Below, one piece after another: positions 34,592 to 43,701 of a stretch of 64,000 nt of DNA. How positions within the stretch are numbered: the first letter of the stretch is position 1; each line of letters starts with the position of its first letter. The notes beneath the pieces were generated by a model, which was given only the letters and a program-made list of their open reading frames with translations, was not told the origin of the DNA and did no database searches. Source of the stretch: Stenotrophomonas rhizophila (GTDB lineage Bacteria > Pseudomonadota > Gammaproteobacteria > Xanthomonadales > Xanthomonadaceae); contig NZ_JACWUO010000001.1 of assembly GCF_020857975.1 (NCBI RefSeq), forward strand, positions 310,001-374,000. Direction: 5' to 3'. Both the position numbers and the translations under genes were made by a program.

Positions 34592-35431
34592 ATGCCGCTT
34601 TACCCGTTCCTGCAGGTCAATGTGTTCAGCGCCGATCCCCTGCTCGGCAATCCGCTGGCGGTGGTGCTGGACGCGGCCGGCCTGGAGGACGCGCGCATGG
34701 CCGCGTTCGCGCGCTGGACCAACCTGAGCGAAACCACCTTCGTGCTGCCGCCGACCGACCCGCGCGCGGACTACCGGGTGCGCATCTTCACCACGCTGGA
34801 AGAGCTGCCGTTTGCCGGGCACCCGACCCTGGGCAGCTGCCATGCCTGGCTGGCCTGCGGTGGCGTGCCGCAGGGCGAAGAGATCGTGCAGGAATGCGGC
34901 ATCGGCCTGGTGCGGATCCGGCGCAGCAATGCGGGGCTGGCGTTCCTAGCCCCGCCGCTGTTGCGCGGTGGGCCGCTGGATGCGCCGCTGCGCGAACGCG
35001 TGCTGCGTGGGCTGGGCCTGCCAGCGGAGGCGGTGGTGGATGCGCGCTGGGCCGACAACGGCACCGGCTGGCTGGCCGTGCGCCTGCGCGACCGCGCGGC
35101 GGTGTTGGCGGTGCAACCCGACTACGCGCAGCTGGAAGGGCTGAAGGTCGGCGTGTTCGGCCCTTGGCTGGCCAGCGACGGGACGGCGGCGCAGTTCGAG
35201 AGCCGCGCCTTCATCGCCGGCGATGGCACCCCGGAGGATCCGGCCACCGGCAGCCTCAATGCAGGCATCGCACGCTGGCTATTGGAAGAAGAGCAGGTGC
35301 CGGACCGCTATGTGATCAGCCAGGGCACCGTGCTGGGCCGCGCCGGGCGCTTGCAGGTGGAGCGGGTGGGGGAGGCGTTGTGGATCGGCGGCGACTGCGT
35401 CACCTGCATCGAGGGCGCGGTGCGCTTGTAG
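34592..35431 (+). CDS. PhzF-family isomerase/epimerase-like protein
   Basis: Cytosolic protein of 279 residues with the PhzF two-lobed features: QVNVFSADPLLGNPLAVV at the N-terminus, the conserved catalytic glutamate in NLSETTF, the FAGHPTLG motif, and the mirror motif EDPATGSLNAGIARWL in the second half. The start at 34592 has GGGAGA 7 bases upstream. The substrate of most family members is unknown, so no phenazine role is implied. The 131 bases between the dioxygenase and this gene hold nothing I recognise. Confidence 0.85.
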   Translation: MPLYPFLQVNVFSADPLLGNPLAVVLDAAGLEDARMAAFARWTNLSETTFVLPPTDPRADYRVRIFTTLEELPFAGHPTLGSCHAWLACGGVPQGEEIVQECGIGLVRIRRSNAGLAFLAPPLLRGGPLDAPLRERVLRGLGLPAEAVVDARWADNGTGWLAVRLRDRAAVLAVQPDYAQLEGLKVGVFGPWLASDGTAAQFESRAFIAGDGTPEDPATGSLNAGIARWLLEEEQVPDRYVISQGTVLGRAGRLQVERVGEALWIGGDCVTCIEGAVRL

Positions 35432-35451
35432 CCTGCGTCCGGACGCAGGCT
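35428..35451 (+). repeat. GTAG-headed perfect palindrome at the phzF stop
   Basis: GTAG followed by arms CCTGCGTCC and GGACGCAGG (perfect palindrome 35430-35451). It overlaps the stop codon and stands between convergent genes, so it may end transcripts. It resembles SMAG elements in its 5' GTAG but not in its stem sequence. Confidence 0.45.
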
Positions 35452-35636
35452 GCGTTGGGGGGCCTGCCGGCATCGCGCGTTGTGGCGCTGTCGGCGGTCG
35501 ATCGGGAGGCGCCCCACCCGGGATTCATTGCCGCCCGTTGGTAGGGTCGCATCCTGATCGACTGCACGCGGCGGCCGGCGGCACGAGGAGGCATGACCCG
35601 TGCCGCGAGTTGCGGCCCCTTCGCCGCGACCTCGGC

Positions 35637-38600
35637 TCAGTCCAGCGCCACCGTGTTGTTGCGTTGGGTCACCTCGCTGCCGCCATCGGCCAGCATCACC
35701 CGCACCCGCAGGCCGCGATGGTTGCCGGCCGGCAACGGCAGGGCCACGGTGGCGGTCTTGGGCAGCAGGTCGCGCGGCGCGGCCAGTGCGGATACCTCGA
35801 TGCGCGCCAGCTCGCGCCCGGTGGCATCTTCCAGCACCGCCGTCCCCGGCCCGGTGCCGACATGGCCCAGGCTGTGCACGGTGACCTGCAGCTGCCGCCC
35901 GTCCACGCGCACGTCGCCGCGGCCGATGCCCAGGTCCGGGCGCTGTTCCACCGGCGGCCCGGCCCGCACCAGTTCGAACTCGTACACCTGGCGCCGCGCC
36001 GGGGCGAAGCGCAGCGTGGTGGCTGCACTGCGCTCCAGGGCCAGCTCACGCACGCTGGGCTTGCCGTCGATGCGGTCATCGCCATCGCGATCGATGCCGC
36101 TGGTCATCCGCCATTGCCCGGCGGTGACGTTCCACGTACTCATCTGCGCATCGACCGCCCGCTTGCCCAGGTTCCAGCCGATCACCTTGAAACGTTCCGG
36201 CGACGGCGCATGCACCAGCAGCGCCACCTGTTCGGCCGCCTCGGGCCGGTCGAAGCGCCAACTGACGGTATGCCCGGGCCAGCTCTGGTTGCGCTTGAGC
36301 GCAATGCCGCCCAGGCGCGCGCGCTGCAGGAATTCGCTGGGCGCTTCGACCCGGTCGGACCACCAGTGGCCCTCGGTGTTCATGTACTCGCGCTGCGCCT
36401 TGGCCTGGATGCCGTCGGCATGCAGGGCCTCAAGGTAGGTCTTGTCGCCGGTGGCCTGCCAGGCCATCAGGCTGGCAAAACCCGTGTTGCCGGCATCGGC
36501 GTCGGCAATCAGGCGTGGGTTCCACTGCGCGCCACGACCCAGCACCTCCACGAAGTTTTCGCCCAGGTTGGCCAGCGCGCCCGGGCCGCCACGTTCAACG
36601 CGGTAATCCAGCGCCTTGAGGTACCTGGCATCGCCGCTCCAGCGCCATGCGGCCCAGAAGGTGTGCATGACATCGCCAGCGCCGGAGCCCGTGTTGAGCT
36701 CGCCACCGCGGGTCTTGCCGGTGGCCCAGTGGATCTCGTTGGGCAGGGTCCAGCGGCCCTTGTCGTCGTTGTAGGCGTGGGCCAGGTAGCTGTCGGCCAG
36801 GCCGGTGACCAGCTTGCGGCTGGTGGCATCGGCGTTGTACTGGCCAATCAGGAAGGCCGGGTGCAGCGCCGGGAACGAGTACGGCTTCTGCCACTGCCAG
36901 TTGGGTTCGCGGTAGACCTTGTTGCCGCCGTACCAGTTGCTGGAGAACAGCAGCCGGCCCTGCGGGTTGGGCAGGATGATGCGCTCATCGAAGGCCTTCA
37001 CCGTTTCCATCAGCCGCTCCAGGGTGAGCGGGTCGCCCCAGTTGAGGTAGAGCATGGCGCTGTTGGTGTTGATGCCCTCTTCGTAGGCATGCAGCTCATC
37101 GGTCTCGATGGTGCTCAGGCCATTGCTGAACATGCCATTGCGGTAGACCGCATCGGACAGCGCGGTGAGCGAGGCATTGAGCCGGTCCGGCTGCACGCCC
37201 ATCAGCGCCAGCCCCGGCCACTGCTGGGTCAGGTCCGAATCGTCGGAGATGCCGCCGCCGAAGTCGCCATAGGCGATCTGCCGGTGGTCGATCCACCAGT
37301 CCACGAAGCGGCGCACGTACTTGAGGTCTTCGGTCTGGGCGAACGCCCACTGCGGCACGCCCTTGGGCGCGACCGGCCGGGTGAACGGCGGTTTGCCCTG
37401 GCTGTTGTAGCTGATGTAGTTCCAGTACAGCCGGCCCAGTTCGTGGTCCGGGTCGACCCGCAGCAGGTCGGTGAGGTCGGCATGTACGCGCGCATACAGG
37501 CGCTGGCGCTTGGAGGTGGTGTGTTCTTCGACCAGGAAGCCCCAGTTGTCGCGGGCCTGGTTGAAGCGGTCGGCCAAGTGTTCCTGCTTTGCCTGTTCGC
37601 GGTCCTTGTAGACCATGCGCAGCTCGGCGCCATCCAGCGAGGCGGCATTGAAGCCGGGCGCGGCCGAGGCGATGGACAGCCACAGGCTGTCGGCGGTGAG
37701 GATGCGGTCGCGCAGGTCCAGCCACAGGGTGCGCTTCTCGCCAGGCCTCACCGACACCGACACGTCGATCATGTCGCGCGCCGGCCAGATCGGGTCCTTG
37801 ATGCGGATATTGAGCGGGATCACGCCGTCATGCGTGGCCGGCAGGTCCAGCGCGGGCAGGTCGATGGCCACGCCATCCAGCCCGTCATGCATGTTCTCCC
37901 AGCTGTAGGCCCAGCTGCGGATCAGCGGCTGGGCGGCCGGGGCGTCGCCCACGCCGGAGGGAATCAGCACGTGCACGATCGGCAGCGGATGGGCGGGCAA
38001 GGTGTCGGTGCCGCGCCTTCGCGAACCGGCGCCCTTCGGCAGCGCCATCACCGTGCTGCGCTCGGCCGCCGGGTAGCGGCCGTCGATGTAGTCGCGCAGC
38101 GTGGCGATGTTGACGTAGTCGGGCAGGGCCTGGCTGTCGATCAGGTAGCGCTGCTTGACCGTGCCGGCGGGTTCGGGGGCATCGCTGACCTGGTAGGCCC
38201 AGATTTCCTGGATCGGCGTTTCCTGTTCGGTATTGCGAAAGTGCAGCACGCCACCGCGCTGGGCCGGAATATCGTCGACGCTGCGCACCACGCCCTGCGC
38301 GCGCTGCAGCAGGGGCACCGCCGGCTGGCCGTCGCCGCTGGCGCTGAGCTGGCCGAACGCGGCGCCGCGTATTTCGATACGGTTGACCATCTGGCCATCG
38401 GGCACGGTCAGGTCCAGCTGCTGCCCGCCCTCCACATAGGTGTTCCAGTCCGGCAGTTGGAAGTAATCGTTGCGGCCGGGCAGGCGCGAGCGGTTGTAGA
38501 CGCCGGGCCAGGTGGTCTCGGCGATGCCATCGGTGGCCTTCCACATCCACTGCTTGTGGTCGCGGGTATCGGCGAACTCGACCTTGCCGATGCTGGTGGT

Positions 38601-39449
38601 GGGCGTGGCCAGTACCGGCGGTGCGGCGCTGTCCCAGCCGAAGCGATGCCGCCACGCCCGCAACGGGTCTGCGGCAGCCACGGCGCTGGTGGGCGTTGCA
38701 TTGCGCGCCAGCGCGGCCATGCCGGCCGGATCGAGCAGGCGGTCGTAGACGCGGATTTCGTCCAGGTCGCTGCCACGCAGGAAGTTGTAGCGGCTCTGCA
38801 CCTGGTAGGGCGCCATTACCCGGCCGGCCAGGCCGAGCTGGTCCAGCGCGGCGTCATAGTCGGCCGTGGTGTCCTGGCGTGCCACCTCCTTGCCGTCCAC
38901 GTACAGGCGCACGCCATGGTCTTCATCCCAGCCGAAGGCGATGTGCTGCCAGTGCTGCGGCGCGGGATTGCGGTCCAGCGCGAACGACACCCGCGTGCGC
39001 GCCAGGTTGGCGTCGGTGACGAAGGCGTCGAAGCCGTGGCCGTTCCAGTCGATGCGCAGCCAGGCCATGTCCCAGCTGCTGTGGTCGGCATAGCCCACGC
39101 GGAAGATCACGAACGGCGCTTCACCCACCGCGTAGCGCGGGCGCCAGAAGAAGCCCAGGGTGCCGCGCTGGGCCTGGATGTTGCCCGGTGCGTTCCAGGC
39201 GAGCACGCCATCGTCTTCCCACTGGATCGCCGCCCCACGCGCGCCATCGGGCACGCGTTTGACCTTGTCGAGGAAGTTGGGGACCGCATCGCCCTGCGCG
39301 GTCTCGGCGTTGAAGCCGGCGTCGGCGGATACGTGGAACAGCAGCTGCGGCGTGTCCGCTGCCCAGGCGCCGGCGCTGCCTCCCAGCAGCAACAGCAGGC
39401 TGGCCGAAAGGCGGGTGCGACGGGGCGAACGGACAACGTGCAGCGGCAT
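35637..39449 (-). CDS. Large secreted LamG-containing protein, putative pectic polysaccharide-degrading enzyme
   Basis: Unrecognised 1270-residue exported protein. After a signal peptide (LSASLLLLLGGSAGAWAAD) comes a LamG/concanavalin-like domain at about 30-240, with the typical HWQHIAFGWDEDHGVRLYVDGKEV segment and DEIRVYDRLL. A middle region (about 250-600) looks like further beta modules. A helical, Trp- and His-rich domain at about 640-1060 (VDWWIDHRQIAYGDFGGG, NTNSAMLYLNWG, MNTEGHWWSD) suggests an alpha/alpha-toroid of the lyase or hydrolase type. A CARDB-like tail ends it. The start at 39449 has AGGA 7 bases upstream. It lies next to the TonB receptor of the pectin cluster on the same strand. 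Catalysis on rhamnogalacturonan is a hypothesis. Confidence 0.75.
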   Translation of the reverse strand: MPLHVVRSPRRTRLSASLLLLLGGSAGAWAADTPQLLFHVSADAGFNAETAQGDAVPNFLDKVKRVPDGARGAAIQWEDDGVLAWNAPGNIQAQRGTLGFFWRPRYAVGEAPFVIFRVGYADHSSWDMAWLRIDWNGHGFDAFVTDANLARTRVSFALDRNPAPQHWQHIAFGWDEDHGVRLYVDGKEVARQDTTADYDAALDQLGLAGRVMAPYQVQSRYNFLRGSDLDEIRVYDRLLDPAGMAALARNATPTSAVAAADPLRAWRHRFGWDSAAPPVLATPTTSIGKVEFADTRDHKQWMWKATDGIAETTWPGVYNRSRLPGRNDYFQLPDWNTYVEGGQQLDLTVPDGQMVNRIEIRGAAFGQLSASGDGQPAVPLLQRAQGVVRSVDDIPAQRGGVLHFRNTEQETPIQEIWAYQVSDAPEPAGTVKQRYLIDSQALPDYVNIATLRDYIDGRYPAAERSTVMALPKGAGSRRRGTDTLPAHPLPIVHVLIPSGVGDAPAAQPLIRSWAYSWENMHDGLDGVAIDLPALDLPATHDGVIPLNIRIKDPIWPARDMIDVSVSVRPGEKRTLWLDLRDRILTADSLWLSIASAAPGFNAASLDGAELRMVYKDREQAKQEHLADRFNQARDNWGFLVEEHTTSKRQRLYARVHADLTDLLRVDPDHELGRLYWNYISYNSQGKPPFTRPVAPKGVPQWAFAQTEDLKYVRRFVDWWIDHRQIAYGDFGGGISDDSDLTQQWPGLALMGVQPDRLNASLTALSDAVYRNGMFSNGLSTIETDELHAYEEGINTNSAMLYLNWGDPLTLERLMETVKAFDERIILPNPQGRLLFSSNWYGGNKVYREPNWQWQKPYSFPALHPAFLIGQYNADATSRKLVTGLADSYLAHAYNDDKGRWTLPNEIHWATGKTRGGELNTGSGAGDVMHTFWAAWRWSGDARYLKALDYRVERGGPGALANLGENFVEVLGRGAQWNPRLIADADAGNTGFASLMAWQATGDKTYLEALHADGIQAKAQREYMNTEGHWWSDRVEAPSEFLQRARLGGIALKRNQSWPGHTVSWRFDRPEAAEQVALLVHAPSPERFKVIGWNLGKRAVDAQMSTWNVTAGQWRMTSGIDRDGDDRIDGKPSVRELALERSAATTLRFAPARRQVYEFELVRAGPPVEQRPDLGIGRGDVRVDGRQLQVTVHSLGHVGTGPGTAVLEDATGRELARIEVSALAAPRDLLPKTATVALPLPAGNHRGLRVRVMLADGGSEVTQRNNTVALD

Positions 39450-39653
39450 GGCAGGTTCCTTCAACGGCTCAGCGGTGCAACGGTGGCGCGGGGAGCCGGA
39501 GCGAATGCGGTGCCGGTGCGCTGGGTGCAGGCACGCAGCCTCCCCGCCACGTGCCAGGCACGCAACGCACGCTAGCAAAGCCGCCGCTCCCCAACATCTT
39601 GCGACGCAACAGCGGCGGCACGGTTGCCCGCGCCGCCGCATGCGGGTGGCAGG

Positions 39654-42413
39654 TCAGAACTTGTAGCGCGCGCCGAGCATGAACTGCCGGCCGGTTTCGG
39701 TGTACTGCAGCGGCAGCCGACCGGTAGCCGGCGAGTACACCCACTCGTCGCTGGCTTCGTTGGTCAGGTTCATGCCTTCCAGGCTCAGCTCCAGCTTGTC
39801 GTTGATCGCGTAGCGGATCGAGGCATCGATGAAGGTGGTGCCGGTCATGCCGTGATAGCCGTCCAGGTTGAAGCCGGCTTCGGTACCGGTTACCTGGGTC
39901 AGGTAATCGTCGCGGTTGGTGGCCGACACGCGCCCGGAGAACACCTTGCCTTCATAGAACAGCGTCGCGTTCCAGGAATTGCGCGACAGGCCGGTGAGGT
40001 CGGCCTTCAGCACCGGCTGGCCGCTGGAGTTGATGTACTGGATCTGCGAGTCGACCCAGGTGTAGTTCAGCTGCACGCCCAGGTTGGACCAGTTGCCGGG
40101 CAGGAAGGTGAACGGCTGGGTGTAGTTGACCTCCACGCCCTTGAGCTTGCCACCCGGGGTGTTCACCGGCTTGGTATAGGTGAAGTCGCTGTCCGGGCTG
40201 GCGCCGGTACCGATCAGCAACGCATCGGGCAGGCCGCTGAAGCTGTACGGATGGGTCTCGCGCGTGGTCTGGATGAAGGTGTCGATGTCCTTGTAGAACA
40301 GCCCGACACCGGCCATGGCGCCTTCGGCGAAATACCATTCGAAGCCGAGGTCGACGTTGGTGGCGCGGATCGGGTCGAGGTCCGGGTTGCCGGTGGCGAT
40401 GGTGCGCGCCGCGCCGGCCACGGCCACGGTGGAGCCCGGGGTCAGGTTGCCCAGGCCCGGACGGCTCATCACCTTGGCCGCGCCCAGGCGGATCAGGAAG
40501 TCCGGGGTGATTTCGGCCACCAGGTTGAACGAGGGCAGGGTGTCGTCGTAGGTGCGGCTGGCGGTGGTGGACACCGTGGTGGTGGTCAGCGTGGACAGGC
40601 CGGTGGCGGTCTGCTTGGTGCGCACATAGCGCACGCCGAAGTTGCCCGAGAGCGGGATGCTGCCCAGCTCGGTGGAGAACTCACCCATCAAATAGCCGCC
40701 GCGGTCCTCTTCTTCCACGCTGCGCACGTTGTTGGCGCGCGGGGCGACGGCGAAGGTGCCGGTGTTGCTGTAGATGTCGAACTGGTCGGCGATGGCGTCC
40801 AGGTTCGGCACCACCCAGTTGTTGGGGCTGCCGGTGATGCCCTTCAGGCCTTCCTGCTGGGTCATGTTCCCCGGCACGATCTTGCTGCCGTTGGGGAAGT
40901 TGGGCACGGCCAGTTCGCTGGCGCGGCGCAGCTCGACGGTCTTGAACGTGTAGTCCTTGGCCAGCACGCCACCCTTCAGGCGGAAGCCGGGGCTGATGTT
41001 CCAGTTGAAGTCGATCTGGCCGGTGTCGAAGTCGTTGTCCACGTACTGCGGGCGCAGGCGGATTTCGGCCAGCTCCCAGCCCGCCGGGTTGGTCGGATCG
41101 ATGCCGTAGTTCAGCGTCGGCGCACGGCTGTTGCCGCGGTAGTCGTAGCTGTACCCGTCGACGTCGTACTTGTCCATGATGATGGTGGTCTGCACCGGGT
41201 TCTCGTGCTTGGAGCGCGAGATGCCGACCTTGCCGGACAGGGTGAACGCATCGCCGAAGCGGTGCTGGCCGTTCAGCGCGATCTGCTTGAACTCGGTGCT
41301 CCACTCGTCATGGCGGTTTTCGGTGCGGATGTCGACGTTGTCGAACTCGCCGTAGACCAGCGCGTTGTCTTCGATGACGCCGTTCCTGACGACCATCGCC
41401 GGCTTGCCGACCAGGCGCGGAGTGGTGCTGGTGCCGCGGCTGAAGGAGATCGCCTCGATGTAGTGCTCGTCGCGCTCGGCGTCGATCTTGGAATACAGCG
41501 CGTCCAGCGAGATCTCGGTGGCGTCGGTGGGCTTCCACTGCAGGGTGCCGGTCACGCCCAGGCGCTTCTGCTCGTGTTCCATCTGCACATAGCGCGGGAA
41601 GCGCGGGTGGTAGACGTTGGCGCCGCGCGCGGCGGCGAACGGCGAGGTGGCGCTGAAGTTGTTGTTGCTCGTACCGTTGGCCCAGCGCCCGGTGTTGGAG
41701 CCTTCTTCCAGCGCCTGGCGCTCGGAGTAGGCCACCGACAACAACGCACCGAAGGTGCCGTCGGCGAAGGTGTTGGAGATCAGCGCGGCCACGCGCGGGT
41801 CGGCCTTCTCGGCCATGGCGTTGTAGCTGGCCTGGCCGCTGGCGGCGAAGGTGAAGCCGTCGTAGTCGAACGGGCGCCCGGTGCGCAGGTCCACGGTGGC
41901 GCCCAGCGAGCCTTCCTCGACATCGGCCGAGGCGGTCTTGCGCACCAGCAGCTGCGAGAACAGGTCCGAGGCGAACACGTTGAAGTCGAAGCCACGGCCG
42001 CGGTTGGTGCCGCCGCTCTGGTCGCCGGCGCCCACGGTGGTCAGCGCCTCCATGCCATTGATGCGCACCCGGGTGAAATCCGGGCCCAGGCCGCGCACCG
42101 AGATGTTGCGGCCTTCGCCGGCTTCACGGGTGATCACCACGCCGGGGATGCGCTGCAGCGACTCGGCCAGGTTCAGGTCGGGGAATTTGCCGATATCCTC
42201 GGCGACAATGGCATCGACCACGCCGGCTTCGCCGCGCTTGATGTCCAGTGCCTTCTCCACGCTGGCGCGGTAGCCGGTGACGGTGACCGTATCCAGATCG
42301 GTGGCGGCAGTGGCCGGGGCGTCCTGGGCCAGCGCGGTACCGCTCAGCGCCAGGCCGATCGACAGGGCGAGCAAGGTAACCGGTGTCTTTTTCCGCATGT
42401 TTCGAGATTGCAT
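39654..42413 (-). CDS. TonB-dependent receptor for pectic oligosaccharides (carbohydrate type)
   Basis: Outer-membrane transporter of 919 residues with signal peptide (GLALSGTALAQ), TonB-box-like DTVTVTGYRASVEKALDIKR, plug motifs DLNLAESLQRIPGV and ISVRGLGPDFTRVRINGMEA, and a barrel ending in Phe (ARYKF). The GYRASVEKALDIKR opening is typical of the Xanthomonas/Caulobacter sugar-receptor subfamily. The ATG at 42413 has GGGAGAGG 5-6 bases upstream. It diverges from kdgK-eda and is followed by the LamG protein. Import of oligogalacturonides or rhamnogalacturonan fragments is inferred from the context. Confidence 0.9.
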   Translation of the reverse strand: MQSRNMRKKTPVTLLALSIGLALSGTALAQDAPATAATDLDTVTVTGYRASVEKALDIKRGEAGVVDAIVAEDIGKFPDLNLAESLQRIPGVVITREAGEGRNISVRGLGPDFTRVRINGMEALTTVGAGDQSGGTNRGRGFDFNVFASDLFSQLLVRKTASADVEEGSLGATVDLRTGRPFDYDGFTFAASGQASYNAMAEKADPRVAALISNTFADGTFGALLSVAYSERQALEEGSNTGRWANGTSNNNFSATSPFAAARGANVYHPRFPRYVQMEHEQKRLGVTGTLQWKPTDATEISLDALYSKIDAERDEHYIEAISFSRGTSTTPRLVGKPAMVVRNGVIEDNALVYGEFDNVDIRTENRHDEWSTEFKQIALNGQHRFGDAFTLSGKVGISRSKHENPVQTTIIMDKYDVDGYSYDYRGNSRAPTLNYGIDPTNPAGWELAEIRLRPQYVDNDFDTGQIDFNWNISPGFRLKGGVLAKDYTFKTVELRRASELAVPNFPNGSKIVPGNMTQQEGLKGITGSPNNWVVPNLDAIADQFDIYSNTGTFAVAPRANNVRSVEEEDRGGYLMGEFSTELGSIPLSGNFGVRYVRTKQTATGLSTLTTTTVSTTASRTYDDTLPSFNLVAEITPDFLIRLGAAKVMSRPGLGNLTPGSTVAVAGAARTIATGNPDLDPIRATNVDLGFEWYFAEGAMAGVGLFYKDIDTFIQTTRETHPYSFSGLPDALLIGTGASPDSDFTYTKPVNTPGGKLKGVEVNYTQPFTFLPGNWSNLGVQLNYTWVDSQIQYINSSGQPVLKADLTGLSRNSWNATLFYEGKVFSGRVSATNRDDYLTQVTGTEAGFNLDGYHGMTGTTFIDASIRYAINDKLELSLEGMNLTNEASDEWVYSPATGRLPLQYTETGRQFMLGARYKF
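42373..42392 (-). promoter_or_regulatory. Operator-like sequence inside the 5' end of the TonB receptor gene (site E)
   Basis: AAGGTAACCGGTGTCTTTTT within codons 8-14. It shares GGTAACCGGTGTC with the kduI operator. It could be a downstream operator or a coincidence of coding. Confidence 0.3.
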
Positions 42414-42468
42414 GTTTTCCCTCTCCCAAGGTGCTACATGAAACAGCTATCCGGCGACATGTCAGTGC

Positions 42469-42485
42469 AATGACACCGCTGGTCA
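42469..42485. promoter_or_regulatory. Operator-like site C, TonB-receptor side of the divergent region
   Basis: AATGACACCGCTGGTCA about 55-70 bases upstream of the receptor start. It is repeated exactly 131 bases further on the kdgK side. Confidence 0.55.
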
Positions 42486-42615
42486 GGGCGGACGTTAACA
42501 GCCCCTTGGAAACGGAGCATCTTGCACCGCAGCAGATTTTCAATGTCCCGCAGACGCTTGCAGGACAATGGCTTCGACAATCGGGGCGGGTACATGGGAG
42601 GCCCTGCGGGGCTAG

Positions 42616-42632
42616 AATGACACCGCTGGTCA
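42616..42632. promoter_or_regulatory. Operator-like site D, kdgK side of the divergent region
   Basis: Second exact copy of AATGACACCGCTGGTCA, 52 bases before the kdgK start. A -10-like TAGAAT (42613-42618) overlaps it, so a bound repressor would block transcription of kdgK-eda. Confidence 0.55.
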
Positions 42633-42684
42633 ATAGATTCGGCCGTGACCACCCGGGACACGGCCTCCACAAGGATCCACCACC

Positions 42685-43701
42685 ATGAGTCGTGTCGTCT
42701 GTTTCGGAGAATTGTTGCTGCGCATGAGCGCGCCGGGCCGCGAGCTGCTGCTGCAGACCCCTCAGCTGGCGGTGCATGCCGGTGGCGCGGAAGCCAATGT
42801 CGGGGTCTCGCTGGCCCATCTCGGGCACGCGGTGGCGATGGTCAGCACGCTGCCGGACAACCCGCTGGGCCGGTTCGTCGGCGGTCAGCTGCGCCAGCAC
42901 GGCGTGGACACCACCCACGTGCAGGTGCGTCCGGGCCGGATGGGCCTGTACTTCCTCACCACCGGGGCGGTGCAGCGCGCCAGTGAAGTGGTCTACGACC
43001 GCGCCGATTCGGCCTTCGCCAGCGGCAGCGCGGCCGACTACGACTGGGACGCGCTGCTGGATGGTGCGCAGTGGCTGCACCTGTCCGGGGTCAGCCCGGC
43101 GCTCAACCCGGCGATGGCCGAGGCCACCCTGGTGGCGGCGCGCGCGGCCTGCGCGCGCGGAGTGAAGGTGTCCTTCGATGGCAACTTCCGTCCCTCGCTG
43201 TGGGCGCGCTGGCAGGGCGATGCCGCACGCATCCTGCGCGAATTGTTCGACTGCGCGCAGGTGCTGTTCGCGGACTACCGCGATATCGGCGTGGTGCTGG
43301 GCGGCAGCTTCGAGCAGGCCTCCTTGCACGAACGCGTCGATGCGGCCGCGGCACAGGCCTTCGCCGCGTTCCCGCGCCTGCAGTGGATGGCCTGCACCCA
43401 ACGCACCCCGCACAGCGTGGACAACCATGCGCTGGGCGCGATGCTGCTGGGCCGCGACGGCACCCGCGCGCTGGCCCCCACCCGCGAGATGGTCGGCATC
43501 GTCGACCGCATCGGCGGCGGCGATGCCTTCGCCGCCGGCATCCTGCATGGCATGATGCGCGGCTTCGCACCGGAGGCGATCGTGCGCTTTGGCCTGGCCG
43601 CCGCCTGTCTCAAGCATTCGATTCCGGGCGACTTCAACCCTGTCGGCGAAGCCGACGTGATGGCCCTGACGGGCGAGGAGCGATTCGATGTCCGGCGCTG
43701 A
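42685..43701 (+). CDS. kdgK: 2-keto-3-deoxygluconate kinase
   Basis: PfkB-family sugar kinase of 338 residues that phosphorylates 2-keto-3-deoxygluconate. It has the N-terminal GGAEANVGVSLAHLG glycine-rich motif and the C-terminal DRIGGGDAFAAG with the catalytic Asp, plus the substrate-loop stretch GRMGLYFLTTGA typical of KdgK. The start has AAGGA 9 bases upstream. It overlaps eda by 14 bases, so translation is coupled. Confidence 0.93.
   Translation: MSRVVCFGELLLRMSAPGRELLLQTPQLAVHAGGAEANVGVSLAHLGHAVAMVSTLPDNPLGRFVGGQLRQHGVDTTHVQVRPGRMGLYFLTTGAVQRASEVVYDRADSAFASGSAADYDWDALLDGAQWLHLSGVSPALNPAMAEATLVAARAACARGVKVSFDGNFRPSLWARWQGDAARILRELFDCAQVLFADYRDIGVVLGGSFEQASLHERVDAAAAQAFAAFPRLQWMACTQRTPHSVDNHALGAMLLGRDGTRALAPTREMVGIVDRIGGGDAFAAGILHGMMRGFAPEAIVRFGLAAACLKHSIPGDFNPVGEADVMALTGEERFDVRR

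Noticed and set aside
35538..39575. A 1345-residue plus-strand open frame over the LamG protein
   Set aside because: Composition is that of an antisense high-GC shadow, with no signal peptide or domain. The minus-strand protein has a signal, a LamG fold and a ribosome-binding site.
39624..42473. A 949-residue plus-strand frame over the TonB receptor
   Set aside because: It is an antisense shadow; the receptor on the minus strand has all family motifs.
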